DNA of 41,743 nucleotides from an uncultured Granulosicoccaceae bacterium. Its GTDB lineage: Bacteria; Pseudomonadota; Gammaproteobacteria; Granulosicoccales; Granulosicoccaceae. Every line of letters starts with the position of its first letter. Within the stretch, counting starts at the first letter, position 1. Below the pieces are notes generated by a model. That model was given only the letters and a program-made list of their open reading frames with translations. It made no database searches and had not been told where the DNA came from. Location of the stretch: the NCBI GenBank assembly GCA_937951345.1, contig CALFCF010000080.1:1-41743 (forward strand). The letters are read 5' to 3'. This document shows, one piece after another, positions 1 through 9,320 of the stretch. The position numbers were made by a program, and so were the translations under genes.

Positions 1-6
1 AACATA

Positions 7-255
7 CTAGCCTGCTCTATTCATGAAGGGTTCGCCACCAGAGTCTGGCTACCTAAGCAGCTCGCTCGATTCAGCGAAATTCGTAGAAATCTACGGATTG
101 AGCTCAATCGAGTGAGCTGCGACGGCAGACGGGCACTGGTGGTGAATAGAAAACAGTGTGCGGACACCCACAGCGACGCTAAAACTGCTTTGCTAACTGG
201 AAATGGCTTAGTTTTCATTGTCACTGTTTTCGCCTTCGTGAATAGAGCAGGCTAG
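7..255 (-). repeat. Miniature inverted-repeat element, copy A (MITE-like)
   Basis: The core at 11-251 (241 bp) starts with CCTGCTCTATTCATGAAGG and ends with its inverse (CCTTCGTGAATAGAGCAGG), with one mismatch between the ends. CTAG borders the core on both sides (7-10 and 252-255). This may be a 4-bp target duplication or simply part of the ends. The reverse complement matches the element at 28170-28418 over its full length, with 13 differences by hand count and no gaps. It contains no transposase. A 67-codon frame inside is shared with the other copy, but most of the differences change the amino acid, so it does not look like a conserved protein. The right half of the element orientation contains nested inverted repeats, one arm of which has decayed in this copy. 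I infer a non-autonomous mobile element moved by a transposase encoded elsewhere. Confidence 0.85.
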
Positions 256-301
256 TTAACCCAATCCGGTTCGACTGATAGAGTCAGGCAATTCAAAACA
301 C

Positions 302-1117
302 TCAGTCAAAACGAAATCCTTTATGAAGCGCTACAATGCCGCCTGTCATATTTTGAAAACTTACATCTTCATAGCCTGCATCCCGCATCATGCCGGCCAG
401 GGTATCCTGATCAGGATGCATACGAATGGATTCTGCAAGGTAACGGTAGCTTGATGCATCGTTAGCAACAAGCTGCCCCATGACCGGCAGCGCTGTGAAA
501 GAATACAAATCGTATGCTTTACCGAGTAACGGCAAAACAGGTTTGGAAAATTCTAATATCACAACTCGTCCACCGGGTTTCAACACACGGAAGATCGACG
601 CCAATGCCTGGTCCTTATTCGTGACATTGCGTAAACCGAATGCCATAGTGACACAATCGAACGTCTCATCATCAAAGGGTAGTGTCTCGGCATTGACCTG
701 AGCATAAGTGACATTGTCCGTTATACCCTTGTTGATTAACCTGTCACGTCCCTGTTCGAGCATTGCGTTGTTAATATCCGCAAGCACTACCTCTCCAGTT
801 GCACCCACACGACGCGAAAGCTTAATAGCCAGATCCCCTGTACCGCCTGCCAGATCCAGTACACGATGACCTGCTCTGACGGAAGTATGTTCGATCGCTA
901 TACGCTTCCATGCGCGATGAACACCAAAAGACATTAAGTCATTCATCACATCGTAGCGTGATGCAACAGAATCAAATACCTCACCGACCCGGTTTGCCTT
1001 CTCGTCGGCCGGTATCTGCTGATAACCAAAATGCGTTGTTTCCGCATTGGCAGGCTCATCTGTGCTGTTCGAACTTCCAGCGCTGGCGAATGTGTTGGCA
1101 GTTGTCTTGTTATTCAT
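302..1117 (-). CDS. ubiE: Ubiquinone/menaquinone biosynthesis C-methyltransferase UbiE
   Basis: UbiE is an SAM-dependent methylase that methylates the quinone ring in ubiquinone synthesis (2-methoxy-6-polyprenyl-1,4-benzoquinol) and demethylmenaquinone where menaquinone is made. The 271-residue product has the SAM-binding motif [10 protein letters not shown] at residues 86-95, then [13 protein letters not shown] and the family signature around [15 protein letters not shown]. It carries about 20 extra polar residues before the conserved ETTHFGYQ compared with the E. coli enzyme, so a later start cannot be excluded. The ATG at 1117 has an AGGA sequence about 10 nt upstream. That sequence lies in the end of the DUF971 gene, which stops only 6 bp away, so the two are probably translated from one message downstream of hslVU. 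Confidence 0.96.
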   Translation of the reverse strand: MNNKTTANTFASAGSSNSTDEPANAETTHFGYQQIPADEKANRVGEVFDSVASRYDVMNDLMSFGVHRAWKRIAIEHTSVRAGHRVLDLAGGTGDLAIKLSRRVGATGEVVLADINNAMLEQGRDRLINKGITDNVTYAQVNAETLPFDDETFDCVTMAFGLRNVTNKDQALASIFRVLKPGGRVVILEFSKPVLPLLGKAYDLYSFTALPVMGQLVANDASSYRYLAESIRMHPDQDTLAGMMRDAGYEDVSFQNMTGGIVALHKGFRFD

Positions 1118-1123
1118 TGTCGA

Positions 1124-1498
1124 TCAATCCTTTGCCGGACCGTCCTGACGCTCATGACCTTCAGCTTTTAATCGTTGTAGATAATCCTGCCAGTTATGCT
1201 CATAGCGCTTACCCAGTGCATAGAGGTAATCCCATGTATATAAACCGGTGTCATGTCCATCATCAAAATGCAGCTTGATAGCGTAATTTCCCTGTGGCGT
1301 TATTTCAGAAATGCTGACCATCTCTTTACCGATCTGAAGTACTTCCTGGCCCGGGCCGTGACCCTGTACTTCAGCGGAAGGCGAAAAGACACGAAGATAC
1401 TCGCAAGTGAGATGACATTCGTAGCCGTCATCAAAATGCAATTCCAAAACCCGGCTCTTTTGGTGTAATTTGATTTCAGTTGGCTTGTGATCAGTCAT
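1124..1498 (-). CDS. DUF971 / gamma-butyrobetaine hydroxylase N-terminal-like protein
   Basis: This is a small 124-residue protein of the DUF971 family, a fold also found as the N-terminal domain of gamma-butyrobetaine dioxygenase. The repeated pattern LHFDDGYECHLTCEYLRVFSPSAE and KLHFDDGHDTGLYTWDYLYAL is typical of the family. In other proteobacteria this gene commonly sits next to hslVU and ubiE, exactly as here. It lies 18 bp after hslU and 6 bp before ubiE, so it belongs to the hslV-hslU-DUF971-ubiE transcription unit. No catalytic residues can be recognised. A role in iron-sulfur or protein quality control has been suggested for some relatives, but nothing in this sequence shows which applies. 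Confidence 0.9.
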   Translation of the reverse strand: MTDHKPTEIKLHQKSRVLELHFDDGYECHLTCEYLRVFSPSAEVQGHGPGQEVLQIGKEMVSISEITPQGNYAIKLHFDDGHDTGLYTWDYLYALGKRYEHNWQDYLQRLKAEGHERQDGPAKD

Positions 1499-1516
1499 GG
1501 TGTCACCGCGTTGTGG

Positions 1517-2857
1517 TTACAGAATATAACGACTCAAGTCGACGTTCTGTACGAGATCGCCGAGGTTCTGGTCTACATAATCAGCATTTACACGAATTGA
1601 CGTATTACCCAGATCTGGCGCATCAAACGATGCCTGCTCTAACAGTCTCTCCATGACTGTGTGCAACCGGCGCGCACCGATGTTCTCTGTTGTCTCATTG
1701 ACCTCGTAGGCGACTTCAGCAATGCGTCGAACCCCGTCATCGGTAAATTCAAGTTTTAGATTTTCAGTGTTCAGCAGTGCGGTGGATTGCTCACAGAGCG
1801 AAAAATCCGGTTCTTTTAAAATACGTTCGAAGTCTTCTGTCGACAATGCCTTCAGTTCCACCCGAATCGGTAATCTTCCCTGTAATTCCGGAATAAGGTC
1901 AGACGGTTTTGATAAATGAAATGCGCCTGACGCAATGAACAGAATATGATCGGTTTTAATCATACCGAACTTCGTAGAAACCGTAGAACCTTCCACAAGC
2001 GGCAGAAGATCACGTTGCACACCTTCACGCGAGACTTCACCGCTACCGTTACCACGTTCGCCGGTCTTGGTTACCTTATCAATTTCATCAATAAAAACGA
2101 TACCGTTCTGCTCGATATTCTCCAGCGCCTTTAGCTTCATTTCATCTTCATTAATCAGCTTGAGGGCTTCTTCATCAGTCAACAGTCGCATCGCCTCCCT
2201 GACTGATAACTTGCGTGTCGATGATTTTGCTGAACCGAGGTTTTGAAACATACCCTGTAACTGCTGAGACATTTCCTCCATGCCGGGTGGCGCCATGATT
2301 TCTACACCGATTGGCGAATTACTCACATCGATTTCGATTTCTTTTTCGTCAAGATCACCCTCACGCAGCTTTTTACGAAACTTTTGTCGGGTACTGCTCT
2401 CTGGTTCACTATCGTTGGTATTCGTAAAACCAACACCTTTCGCTGGTGGCAGTAATACGTCAAGAACACGTTCCTCCGCCGCATCTTCCGCTCGGTTACG
2501 CACCTTTTCTTTTTCACGCTCTCGCGTCTCTTTCATGGCAACGTCGGCAAGATCACGAATAATGGACTCAACATCCCGCCCTACGTAACCAACTTCGGTG
2601 AACTTGGTGGCTTCAACCTTTATAAACGGGGCATTGGCCAGTTTCGCAAGTCGTCGGGCTATTTCGGTTTTACCGACTCCTGTTGGCCCAATCATCAATA
2701 TATTTTTAGGTGTTACTTCATTGCGCAATTCTTCATTGAGCTGAATTCGCCGCCAGCGGTTTCTAAGTGCGATTGCAACGGCACGTTTAGCACTGCTCTG
2801 GCCAATGATATGTTTGTCCAGTTCCTGAACAATTTCACGCGGTGTCATTTCAGACAT
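1517..2857 (-). CDS. hslU: ATP-dependent protease ATPase subunit HslU
   Basis: HslU is the AAA+ unfoldase of the two-component HslVU protease. It unfolds substrates and threads them into the HslV chamber in the cytoplasm. The 446-residue protein matches the usual length. It shows Walker [10 protein letters not shown] at 57-65, the pore loop GYVGRD from residue 91, a charged intermediate domain rich in Glu/Lys/Arg (about 110-240), Walker [10 protein letters not shown], the arginine-containing sensor [14 protein letters not shown], and the C-terminal tail ending LSRYIL that docks into HslV. It lies 79 bp downstream of hslV on the same strand. The start ATG gives [20 protein letters not shown], the conserved family N-terminus. 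Confidence 0.98.
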   Translation of the reverse strand: MSEMTPREIVQELDKHIIGQSSAKRAVAIALRNRWRRIQLNEELRNEVTPKNILMIGPTGVGKTEIARRLAKLANAPFIKVEATKFTEVGYVGRDVESIIRDLADVAMKETREREKEKVRNRAEDAAEERVLDVLLPPAKGVGFTNTNDSEPESSTRQKFRKKLREGDLDEKEIEIDVSNSPIGVEIMAPPGMEEMSQQLQGMFQNLGSAKSSTRKLSVREAMRLLTDEEALKLINEDEMKLKALENIEQNGIVFIDEIDKVTKTGERGNGSGEVSREGVQRDLLPLVEGSTVSTKFGMIKTDHILFIASGAFHLSKPSDLIPELQGRLPIRVELKALSTEDFERILKEPDFSLCEQSTALLNTENLKLEFTDDGVRRIAEVAYEVNETTENIGARRLHTVMERLLEQASFDAPDLGNTSIRVNADYVDQNLGDLVQNVDLSRYIL

Positions 2858-2936
2858 TGGGGATTAACTCGTTCTACTGTTACCAGCCATGCGACCTAAA
2901 AGCACACATGGGGAAATGATTTTGTGATCCAGGAAG

Positions 2937-3485
2937 TTACGACTGGTCGGTACGCAATGACTCAATCGTTAAATTTTCATTCGTGTAAATACAGATCGAT
3001 GCAGCAATTGAAAGACTTTGCTCTACAACTTCCGTGGCGCTCAATTCTGTGTGCTTTAGCATGGCAAGCGCTGCAGCCTTGGCAAAGTCGCCACCGGATC
3101 CGATGGCAATTAACCCATGTTCCGGCTCGATAACATCACCGTTACCTGATATTACCAGTGACGCTGTGGAGTCAGCGACTGCCAGCAACGCTTCCAGGCG
3201 CCGCAACATACGATCGGTTCGCCAATCTTTCGCAAGCTCAACCGCCGCACGTGTCAGATTACCGCTATGGGTTTCAAGCTTTCCCTCGAATCGCTCAAAC
3301 AGAGTGAAAGCATCAGCCGTTCCACCGGCAAACCCGGCCAGCACCTGATCATGGTAGAGTCGCCTGACTTTTCTGGCATTGCCTTTCATAATGGCATTGC
3401 CCAGTGTGACCTGCCCGTCACCACCGATAACGACCTCATTGCCGCGTCGCACGCTGACAATGGTTGTTCCACGATATTGCTGCAA
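2937..3485 (-). CDS. hslV: ATP-dependent protease proteolytic subunit HslV (TTG start)
   Basis: HslV is the N-terminal-nucleophile threonine peptidase that forms the double hexamer capped by HslU. The frame is open further upstream, but the family begins just before the catalytic threonine of [10 protein letters not shown] chose the TTG codon at 3485, which gives [14 protein letters not shown] (182 aa) with a six-residue propeptide and Thr7 as nucleophile. A GGAG sequence 8 nt upstream of this TTG (3494-3497 on the plus strand) supports it. No ATG occurs nearby, and the upstream residues up to 3602 do not resemble HslV. Conserved blocks [47 protein letters not shown] and GSGGDFA are all present. 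hslU follows after 79 bp. Confidence 0.95.
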   Translation of the reverse strand: MQQYRGTTIVSVRRGNEVVIGGDGQVTLGNAIMKGNARKVRRLYHDQVLAGFAGGTADAFTLFERFEGKLETHSGNLTRAAVELAKDWRTDRMLRRLEALLAVADSTASLVISGNGDVIEPEHGLIAIGSGGDFAKAAALAMLKHTELSATEVVEQSLSIAASICIYTNENLTIESLRTDQS

Positions 3486-3924
3486 ACCCGATACTCCGGC
3501 GGTGTCTACCAAGTCCCACAGTTTAACCGAAAGGACAAGCGCGGTCGCGATGAACTGACACACACAAGCCAAATCGAAACAGTTCTCATACAGTGGTCTC
3601 AAGTTTCAGCCTTTGGGTAACAGCTCAAACTTCGTTTATCGCTGTCGGACAACCTCGAATGCCTGTGATAGGCTTCAAATAAATGTCAGCCCAGCGTTAG
3701 TGTTCAAAGGCAGCGTTGATCGCTGCGATATAGTAGCTGTACCAACGGCTGTAACAGTGCCGTAACAGCGGCTGTGATAACCGGTGTAAGAACCGTTTTA
3801 AGAACAGAGCGCCAGCATGACGAACGCGACAATCTCACCCGGCAAGTTGCCGGAGATTGAATCGCAGAAAACCAGCAAACGCATTACATATTCATTGCGC
3901 ACAGCACAGCAGAATTAACTGAGC
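3486..3924. other. Divergent intergenic region hslV / PilZ-like gene, with dyad
   Basis: This 439-bp space separates the divergent starts of hslV and the PilZ-like gene and should hold both promoters, although I see no convincing sigma70 pair. At 3839-3853 there is a perfect dyad, CCGGCAA-G-TTGCCGG, flanked by AATCT (3831) and AGATT (3854), which would extend it with a small bulge. This could be an operator or a hairpin. Upstream, 3745-3785 carries loosely repeated GGCTGT and GTAACAG words. A 33-codon frame at 3817-3918 ends 6 nt before the downstream ATG, but its ribosome site is poor. Confidence 0.45.
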
Positions 3925-5457
3925 ATGTCACTTCGAGTACCCAGCAGACGACCAGGTTCAGCCGGTCAGTCCTTTCTGACCTCGGCGGTTGAGGTGCAAT
4001 CGTGGGCGAACAGATTGTTCGAATCCGGTTCATCCGACTGGAAACAAAAGCTGTATCGTGGATTAAAACACTGCAACAGACTTGACGTTAACAGTCGACG
4101 CCGCGTTGAAATACTAACCATACTTGAGCCTGTTATTGATCACGCACTCGATGAGCTGGTGATGCTGTATTACGAGCAGCCATTGCCTCTTGGGCGTAAA
4201 CCTGCGAAGGCGCATCAGCTTGCCGGCAGCCTGTTACAGGAGCTGAGTTACGCCTGGCACATTGTCGTCAATGATACTTACGCAACGCTTCTACAAGGTC
4301 AACAAGGTGTACGTGCTCAGGCCATTTTGCGGGCGTTACGTGTATGCAGCAAACGTTTCATGCACCATAGCCTGATTTACAATCCCTTACCCACCGGTCT
4401 GCTATCTGACGCCAACACGCTTTATAAGTATGCTGAAGACTCCGGTTTTGAAAAGACAGACCAACGCATAGATAATACCGACGATACCTGGACTATCACA
4501 CAGGCCTGGATGCATATACAGCTGCTGGCACTGAGTGATCTGCGCACGCAACGAGTCACGCAGATACCGCTGATCATACAACTGCTGGAGTCACTCGCTG
4601 AGCCTATCGAGATACAAAGCGGAAGAATTGTCCACACAGCTGACGAATGCCTTTTTTCCGTACATCTTGAACAGGATAGTCCACCACTACCTGCAGATCA
4701 CACGGCGCCGAAGCGCAAGCCATTGATGCGGTTTTTCAATTTAACTGCGGTTATAGAAAATGTTAAAAAAGAGATCGAACTGGCGCCGATAACATTGAAC
4801 AGGGAAAGTGAAACCCGTCAGCTTCAGCGTTCATCGTTACAACGCATTGTCGAGCGTTGGCAACCAACCCGCAAGCGTGAATCACAACGAACTATTTCCT
4901 ATCAACCGGCATCTCTGCATACCGGCCTGAAAGATATCCATTCCTACATAACCTCAGGACAGACGCCAAAACGTACTGGAGGATCCGGGGACACTGGCTG
5001 GCGCATCGTTAACGGTTCTGCCGCCGGATATTGCATCGCCTGGGACGGTCAGCGAAACGAGTATCTACAGGTCGACGAGCTGGTTGCACTGATAGCTGAT
5101 GACGCGACTGACTTACTCGTCGGCAGGGTTGTCTGGATGTCATACCAAAATGGCGCTGATCTAACCTGCGGCATCGATGTACTGACCGACAAGGTTGCAG
5201 CTGTCACTGCACAGAGCCGGGGTAGCGACTCAGAGACATACACTCAAGACTGTTTATTGAGTTTACGCTCAGTGCAAGCAGACGCAACACAGGAAAACGG
5301 CGACGCCTCGACCACTTTGCTAGCACCGGTTAATACGTTCGAGCACGCCAGCCAGTTAACCATTCACCAACAGAATCAAACGCGCGAGTGGTCGATAGAT
5401 TTGCGCAGACCGGAAAGCGCGTTATTCGACCATCTGGATGTTTCTGCAGTCAAATAA
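3925..5457 (+). CDS. Putative PilZ-domain (c-di-GMP binding-like) protein
   Basis: The 510-residue product has no recognised enzyme motif. Residues 1-300 look mostly helical, soluble and without membrane segments or a signal peptide. The last third resembles a PilZ-type beta barrel. The segment GWRIVNGSAAGYCIAW (358-373) contains the [D/N]xSxxG signature as NGSAAG at 363-368, and it is followed by a VDELVALI...LLVGRVVWM...LTCGIDVL pattern usual for PilZ domains. RESQR at 318-322 fits the RxxxR motif but lies about 40 residues ahead, further than in classical PilZ proteins. By family knowledge such domains bind cyclic di-GMP and control motility or adhesion, but binding here is an inference. 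It stands alone, divergent from hslV and convergent with xerC, so the neighbours give no clue. Confidence 0.55.
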   Translation: MSLRVPSRRPGSAGQSFLTSAVEVQSWANRLFESGSSDWKQKLYRGLKHCNRLDVNSRRRVEILTILEPVIDHALDELVMLYYEQPLPLGRKPAKAHQLAGSLLQELSYAWHIVVNDTYATLLQGQQGVRAQAILRALRVCSKRFMHHSLIYNPLPTGLLSDANTLYKYAEDSGFEKTDQRIDNTDDTWTITQAWMHIQLLALSDLRTQRVTQIPLIIQLLESLAEPIEIQSGRIVHTADECLFSVHLEQDSPPLPADHTAPKRKPLMRFFNLTAVIENVKKEIELAPITLNRESETRQLQRSSLQRIVERWQPTRKRESQRTISYQPASLHTGLKDIHSYITSGQTPKRTGGSGDTGWRIVNGSAAGYCIAWDGQRNEYLQVDELVALIADDATDLLVGRVVWMSYQNGADLTCGIDVLTDKVAAVTAQSRGSDSETYTQDCLLSLRSVQADATQENGDASTTLLAPVNTFEHASQLTIHQQNQTREWSIDLRRPESALFDHLDVSAVK

Positions 5458-5472
5458 CCTGACACCGTTTAA

Positions 5473-5489
5473 ACACACATCCGGTGTGT
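5473..5489. terminator. Small hairpin between convergent genes
   Basis: ACACAC-ATCCG-GTGTGT forms a perfect 6-bp stem with a 5-nt loop between the PilZ-like gene and xerC, which converge here. No T-run follows on either side, so it is at best a weak or Rho-assisted terminator. Confidence 0.25.
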
Positions 5490-5515
5490 ATAACTGATGA
5501 TGGAATTATCGCAAG

Positions 5516-6442
5516 CTACTGCGGCTTGCGATTGTCTCTGTTTTCATCCTGCCGTGCTCGAGGATGTGCTTTGTCATAGATCCCCGCCAGGTGCTGGAAG
5601 TCGAGATGTGTGTACACCTGGGTTGTGCTGATATCTTCATGCCCGAGTAATTCCTGAACCGCACGCAGATTGCCACTGGACTCCAGCAAATGACTCGCAA
5701 AGGAATGACGAAGCATGTGCGGATAACAGTTACGAGTCAGTCCCTGCGACTCGGCCAGTTTCTTTAACCGCATTTGCACAGTTCTGGGTGCGATGCGCTT
5801 TCCGCGGGTGCTTATGAATACTGCACTGTCACTCGAACCCGGCAACGTGCGACGGTAAACAAGCCATTTGTTGATAGCGAGTATGGCGTATTTGCCTACC
5901 GGTAAATCACGGGTCTTGCCACCCTTACCAGTGACTCTCACCAGCCCAACGCTCAAATCGAGATCAACCAGATCAATGCTTACAAGCTCCGATAAGCGCA
6001 AACCGGATGAGTACATCAACTCGAACATAGCGAGATCGCGGCAAATCATTGGATCGTTCAGGTTTTCCTGCAGAAGCCTGCTGACTTCATCAGCGTCTAG
6101 CGTTGCCGGTAACGCACGCTTGCCTTTGGGAGCCAGCACATCAGCAGCCGGGTTGGCTTCCACCAAACCGAGCTTTAGCAGGTAATTTAGCAAGCCGCGC
6201 AACGCCGATAACCGGCGCGCCAGACTTCGGCCGGACACCCCTTCCATGTGTTGCTCCGCCACCATCGCGCGTATGGTTTTCCCGTCAAGCTCTTTCCATT
6301 CAACCAGACCGCGGGTTGTTGCGCTTGATGCGAAGACTTTCAAATCACGCTGATAGTTTGCCAGCGTATGCGGTGAGTAGCGCTTGGTAACCCGAAGTTC
6401 CTGCAGGTATTCAGCAATAGTTGGTTCAAATCTCGAGGCCAT
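5516..6442 (-). CDS. xerC: Tyrosine recombinase XerC
   Basis: XerC is a tyrosine site-specific recombinase that works with XerD at dif to resolve chromosome dimers. The 308-residue protein has the N-terminal SAM-like DNA-binding domain (about 1-100) and the C-terminal catalytic domain. All six catalytic residues can be placed: Arg149 in SSGLRLSEL, Lys173 in TGKGGKTRDLP, His242 and Arg245 in PHMLRHSFASH, His268 in LLGHE, and the nucleophile Tyr277 in TTQVYTH. The neighbours (dapF, then DUF484, then xerC) are the classical gammaproteobacterial order that distinguishes XerC from XerD. It starts 9 bp after the DUF484 stop, so it is the last gene of the lptM-lysA-dapF operon. Confidence 0.97.
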   Translation of the reverse strand: MASRFEPTIAEYLQELRVTKRYSPHTLANYQRDLKVFASSATTRGLVEWKELDGKTIRAMVAEQHMEGVSGRSLARRLSALRGLLNYLLKLGLVEANPAADVLAPKGKRALPATLDADEVSRLLQENLNDPMICRDLAMFELMYSSGLRLSELVSIDLVDLDLSVGLVRVTGKGGKTRDLPVGKYAILAINKWLVYRRTLPGSSDSAVFISTRGKRIAPRTVQMRLKKLAESQGLTRNCYPHMLRHSFASHLLESSGNLRAVQELLGHEDISTTQVYTHLDFQHLAGIYDKAHPRARQDENRDNRKPQ

Positions 6443-6451
6443 TGTTATACC

Positions 6452-7138
6452 TCACATAAAAGCGGCTATTCTGCGACTGAGCATCTGACCCAGCTCAGTA
6501 AGAAATAGCACGTCTTTATCAAAATCAAATCGTCGCGGATCAGCGCTGGTCAATACTATCAGCCCGAGATTACGCTCGTACCGCAGTGGAATGATCGCGA
6601 TCGAACCGACTTTATCCTGTTCACTGAACAGGAATTCGCGTTGCTCATCGGTAGGTCGACCACAAGTGGTTTTAGCCTGGCGCAGATTGTCTTCGAAGTG
6701 CTTTAGTGCCGGCTCATCCGGTGGCACATAAATGTCAGGGCGTTCATCGGCACGTTCACTGTCCGTTTTATCAATGAGCAAAAACTTAACGTCATCGGCA
6801 CGGAAGTTACGGACAAGCGTATCGCGTGTTAGCGAAACGACAGAATCCATATCAGGAGCGGAAATTATCTCCTGGACAAGCAAATGCAAACGTTTGTGGA
6901 GTTGCTCGTTTTCGCGTGCAACAGAGATCAACTCACCTAACTGATTCTCCAGTGCCGTACATCGTCCACGGTATACGCTGAGTTGCTTCTCTATCAGAGA
7001 TACCGCACCACCCGCTTCATGGGGTATGCGCAACTTAGGCAGAATTTCCGCATTCTGGTTGAAGAAATCCGGATTACCCTTGAGAAAAGCCAGTACTGAA
7101 CCGGCATCCAGTGAGTTGTTTTCCTGTTCGGCTTGCAT
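6452..7138 (-). CDS. DUF484 family protein (GAF-like)
   Basis: This 228-residue DUF484 protein is found between dapF and xerC in many gammaproteobacteria. The N-terminus SVLAFLKGNPDFFNQNAEILPKLRIPHE is the family hallmark, followed by a coiled-coil-like stretch (about 50-90) and a GAF-like domain (about 95-225) containing KVGSIAIIPL and LIVLTSADPRRF. No catalytic residues are evident, and its molecular role is unknown. It starts 2 bp after the dapF stop and ends 9 bp before xerC, which suggests coupled translation. No transmembrane segment is seen. Confidence 0.93.
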   Translation of the reverse strand: MQAEQENNSLDAGSVLAFLKGNPDFFNQNAEILPKLRIPHEAGGAVSLIEKQLSVYRGRCTALENQLGELISVARENEQLHKRLHLLVQEIISAPDMDSVVSLTRDTLVRNFRADDVKFLLIDKTDSERADERPDIYVPPDEPALKHFEDNLRQAKTTCGRPTDEQREFLFSEQDKVGSIAIIPLRYERNLGLIVLTSADPRRFDFDKDVLFLTELGQMLSRRIAAFM

Positions 7139-7140
7139 CG

Positions 7141-8061
7141 CTACATTTCAATAAGACCCTCAAAGACTGTAGTGCATGGGCCAGTCATTTCAACGTCGCG
7201 TTTATCATCCGGCCAGTAAATATCCAGCGAACCACCGGGCAACGTGATAGTGACCTTGCGCTCCAGCAAACCGCCGAAACACGCAGTTGCGACTGCGGCA
7301 CACGCACCGGTTCCGCAGGCTCGTGTCTCCCCGACCCCACGCTCAAAGACTCGTAATAACGCCTTGTTGCGTGTCTGGATCTGCAAAAAACCGACGTTAA
7401 CGCGCTGCGGAAAGGCATCATGGGATTCAAGCCAGGCACCGATTTCGTTAACCGGTGCTGATTCAACATCTGAAACCAGTATTACCGCGTGCGGGTTACC
7501 AATGGAGGCGGAATAAAAAGCCAGTTGACCCGATGCACGATCAAAATTTGTAAGCAATTCCGGGGTTACGCCCGATTGGGCCAACAGGTTTTCCGGTACA
7601 GGAAGAGAAAACAATGATGAGCCCGTTGACTCATCCCGGCCGCTTGTCAGGCAATCGGTGTTTAACGGAATACGTGCCGGGTCGAAATTAGGAACACCCA
7701 TCGCGACCGTAACGCGACCGTCATCCAACACTGTCAGTTCGATCCGACCACCCGAGGTGTTAACCGGGATAGTCGTGCTGTCAGTCAGTGCTTTGTCTTG
7801 AACGTAACGCGCAAAGCAACGCGCACCATTGCCACAGTGTTCGACCTCAAGACCGTCAGCATTGAAAATGCGATAGTTGAATTCAACGTCGTCAGTGGTT
7901 GCTTTTTCAACAACCAACAGCTGATCAAACCCGATTCCGGTATGACGATCAGACAATTTGCGAATCCACGCCGACTCAAGGTGCACGTCACCTTGCATGT
8001 TATCGATAACGATAAAGTCATTACCGAGTCCATGCATTTTGGTAAACGCAAGCGTACCCAT
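7141..8061 (-). CDS. dapF: Diaminopimelate epimerase DapF
   Basis: DapF converts LL-diaminopimelate to meso-diaminopimelate, the precursor of lysine and of the peptidoglycan crosslink. The ATG at 8061 overlaps the lysA stop by one base (TGATG), so translation is coupled, and it gives the normal start MGTLAFTKMHGLGNDF. The TTG codon just before it is unlikely to be used. Both catalytic cysteines are present: Cys76 in EHCGNGARC and Cys249 in GETRACGTGAC. At 306 residues it is about 30 longer than the E. coli enzyme. The extra residues fall around 130-180, where a Ser/Thr-rich insert follows PNFDPARIPLN. Its place between lysA and DUF484-xerC is typical. Confidence 0.97.
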   Translation of the reverse strand: MGTLAFTKMHGLGNDFIVIDNMQGDVHLESAWIRKLSDRHTGIGFDQLLVVEKATTDDVEFNYRIFNADGLEVEHCGNGARCFARYVQDKALTDSTTIPVNTSGGRIELTVLDDGRVTVAMGVPNFDPARIPLNTDCLTSGRDESTGSSLFSLPVPENLLAQSGVTPELLTNFDRASGQLAFYSASIGNPHAVILVSDVESAPVNEIGAWLESHDAFPQRVNVGFLQIQTRNKALLRVFERGVGETRACGTGACAAVATACFGGLLERKVTITLPGGSLDIYWPDDKRDVEMTGPCTTVFEGLIEM

Positions 8062-9320
8062 CAACCCGGCACTACCGATTCGAGGGCGAGCAATTCGTCA
8101 ATAAATTCCCGTTGTCTGACCAAATAAGACTTGTCTTTGTCAACTATCACTTCAGCACTGCGTGCGCGCGTGTTGTAATTGGAGCTCATTACAAATCCGT
8201 ATGCACCACAGGATTTAATCGCAAGCAAATCATCAGCGCCAACCTCAAGCTGTCTGTCCTTGCCCAGAAAATCACTTGATTCACAAATAGGTCCGACAAT
8301 ATCGTAGCTGGGTGTATCTGCTGTGTGGGATACCTCTTTGACAGAGACTATGTCCTGCCAGGCTGAATACAACGGCGGCCTAATAAGATCGTTCATTGCC
8401 GCATCAACTACCAGAAAACTTTTAGCTTCCATTGCTTTTATGTACTCAATCCGTGTCAGCAAAATACCTGCGTTACCGACAATTACCCGCCCCGGCTCCA
8501 CTAACAGTTCAAGCTGATAAGGATTCAACTGTTCGGTTACCGCGGTAGCCCACTGTCCGATATCCATCGGGGTCTCATCACGATAACGAATTCCCTGACC
8601 GCCACCGATATCAAGATGATGTATATCGACACCGTCACTACGAAGCTCACCAACTAACTGCAATAAACGCTCTAGCGCGTCCATGTATGGTTCTATGGTC
8701 GTCAACTGTGAACCTATATGACAATCGATTCCTTTGACATCAAGACTATCTGAATCTGCCGCCTGCGCATAAGCCTGACGAGCATGCGCCATGGGGATAC
8801 CAAACTTGTTATCTTTTAATCCAGTCGAAATGTATGGATGGGTTTTCGCATCCACATCCGGATTAATCCGCAGTGATACCGGTACTTGTACGCCATGCGC
8901 TTTGGCCACTTCGGTCAGACGTGACAATTCCGGTAACGACTCAACATTAAAGCAGCGAATTCCCTGTTGCATGGCGTAAGCCATCTCCTCGCGCTGCTTA
9001 CCGACACCTGAGAATACCGTTTTGGCAGGATCGCCCCCGGCTGCTATCACCCGCTTCAACTCACCCGCGGAAACAATGTCAAAGCCAGAGCCAAGCCTGG
9101 CAAGAATGCTCAGCACTCCCAAATTCGAATTCGCCTTTACTGCATAACAAATCAACGCACCGTGGCGATAGGTTGATAGCACCTGATCGAAAGCGCGCCA
9201 TGCGGTTTCAATCGCATCACGTGAATATACGAATAAGGGTGTACCGAATTCCTCAGCCAATGTCACGCAATCTACATCTTCAGCATGCAGAACAGTATTT
9301 TTGTAGGTGAACGCATCCAT
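8061..9320 (-). CDS. lysA: Diaminopimelate decarboxylase LysA
   Basis: LysA is the PLP enzyme that decarboxylates meso-diaminopimelate to lysine, the step after DapF. The 419-residue protein is a fold-type III alanine-racemase-like barrel. The PLP lysine is Lys62 in CYAVKANSN. HIGSQL, the glycine-rich phosphate site IGGGQGIRY, EPGRVIVGNAG and the C-terminal substrate loop CESSDFLGKDR (with the catalytic Cys) and GAYGFVMSSNYN are all present. It lies between lptM and dapF and overlaps dapF by one base. This is the usual constitutive arrangement rather than one with a divergent lysR regulator. Confidence 0.98.
   Translation of the reverse strand: MDAFTYKNTVLHAEDVDCVTLAEEFGTPLFVYSRDAIETAWRAFDQVLSTYRHGALICYAVKANSNLGVLSILARLGSGFDIVSAGELKRVIAAGGDPAKTVFSGVGKQREEMAYAMQQGIRCFNVESLPELSRLTEVAKAHGVQVPVSLRINPDVDAKTHPYISTGLKDNKFGIPMAHARQAYAQAADSDSLDVKGIDCHIGSQLTTIEPYMDALERLLQLVGELRSDGVDIHHLDIGGGQGIRYRDETPMDIGQWATAVTEQLNPYQLELLVEPGRVIVGNAGILLTRIEYIKAMEAKSFLVVDAAMNDLIRPPLYSAWQDIVSVKEVSHTADTPSYDIVGPICESSDFLGKDRQLEVGADDLLAIKSCGAYGFVMSSNYNTRARSAEVIVDKDKSYLVRQREFIDELLALESVVPG

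Noticed and set aside
21-224. 67-codon frame in repeat copy A, and its counterpart at 28201-28404
   Set aside because: Most of the differences between copies alter the amino acid, and the frame ends within the terminal repeat. It is more likely a by-product of conserved DNA structure.
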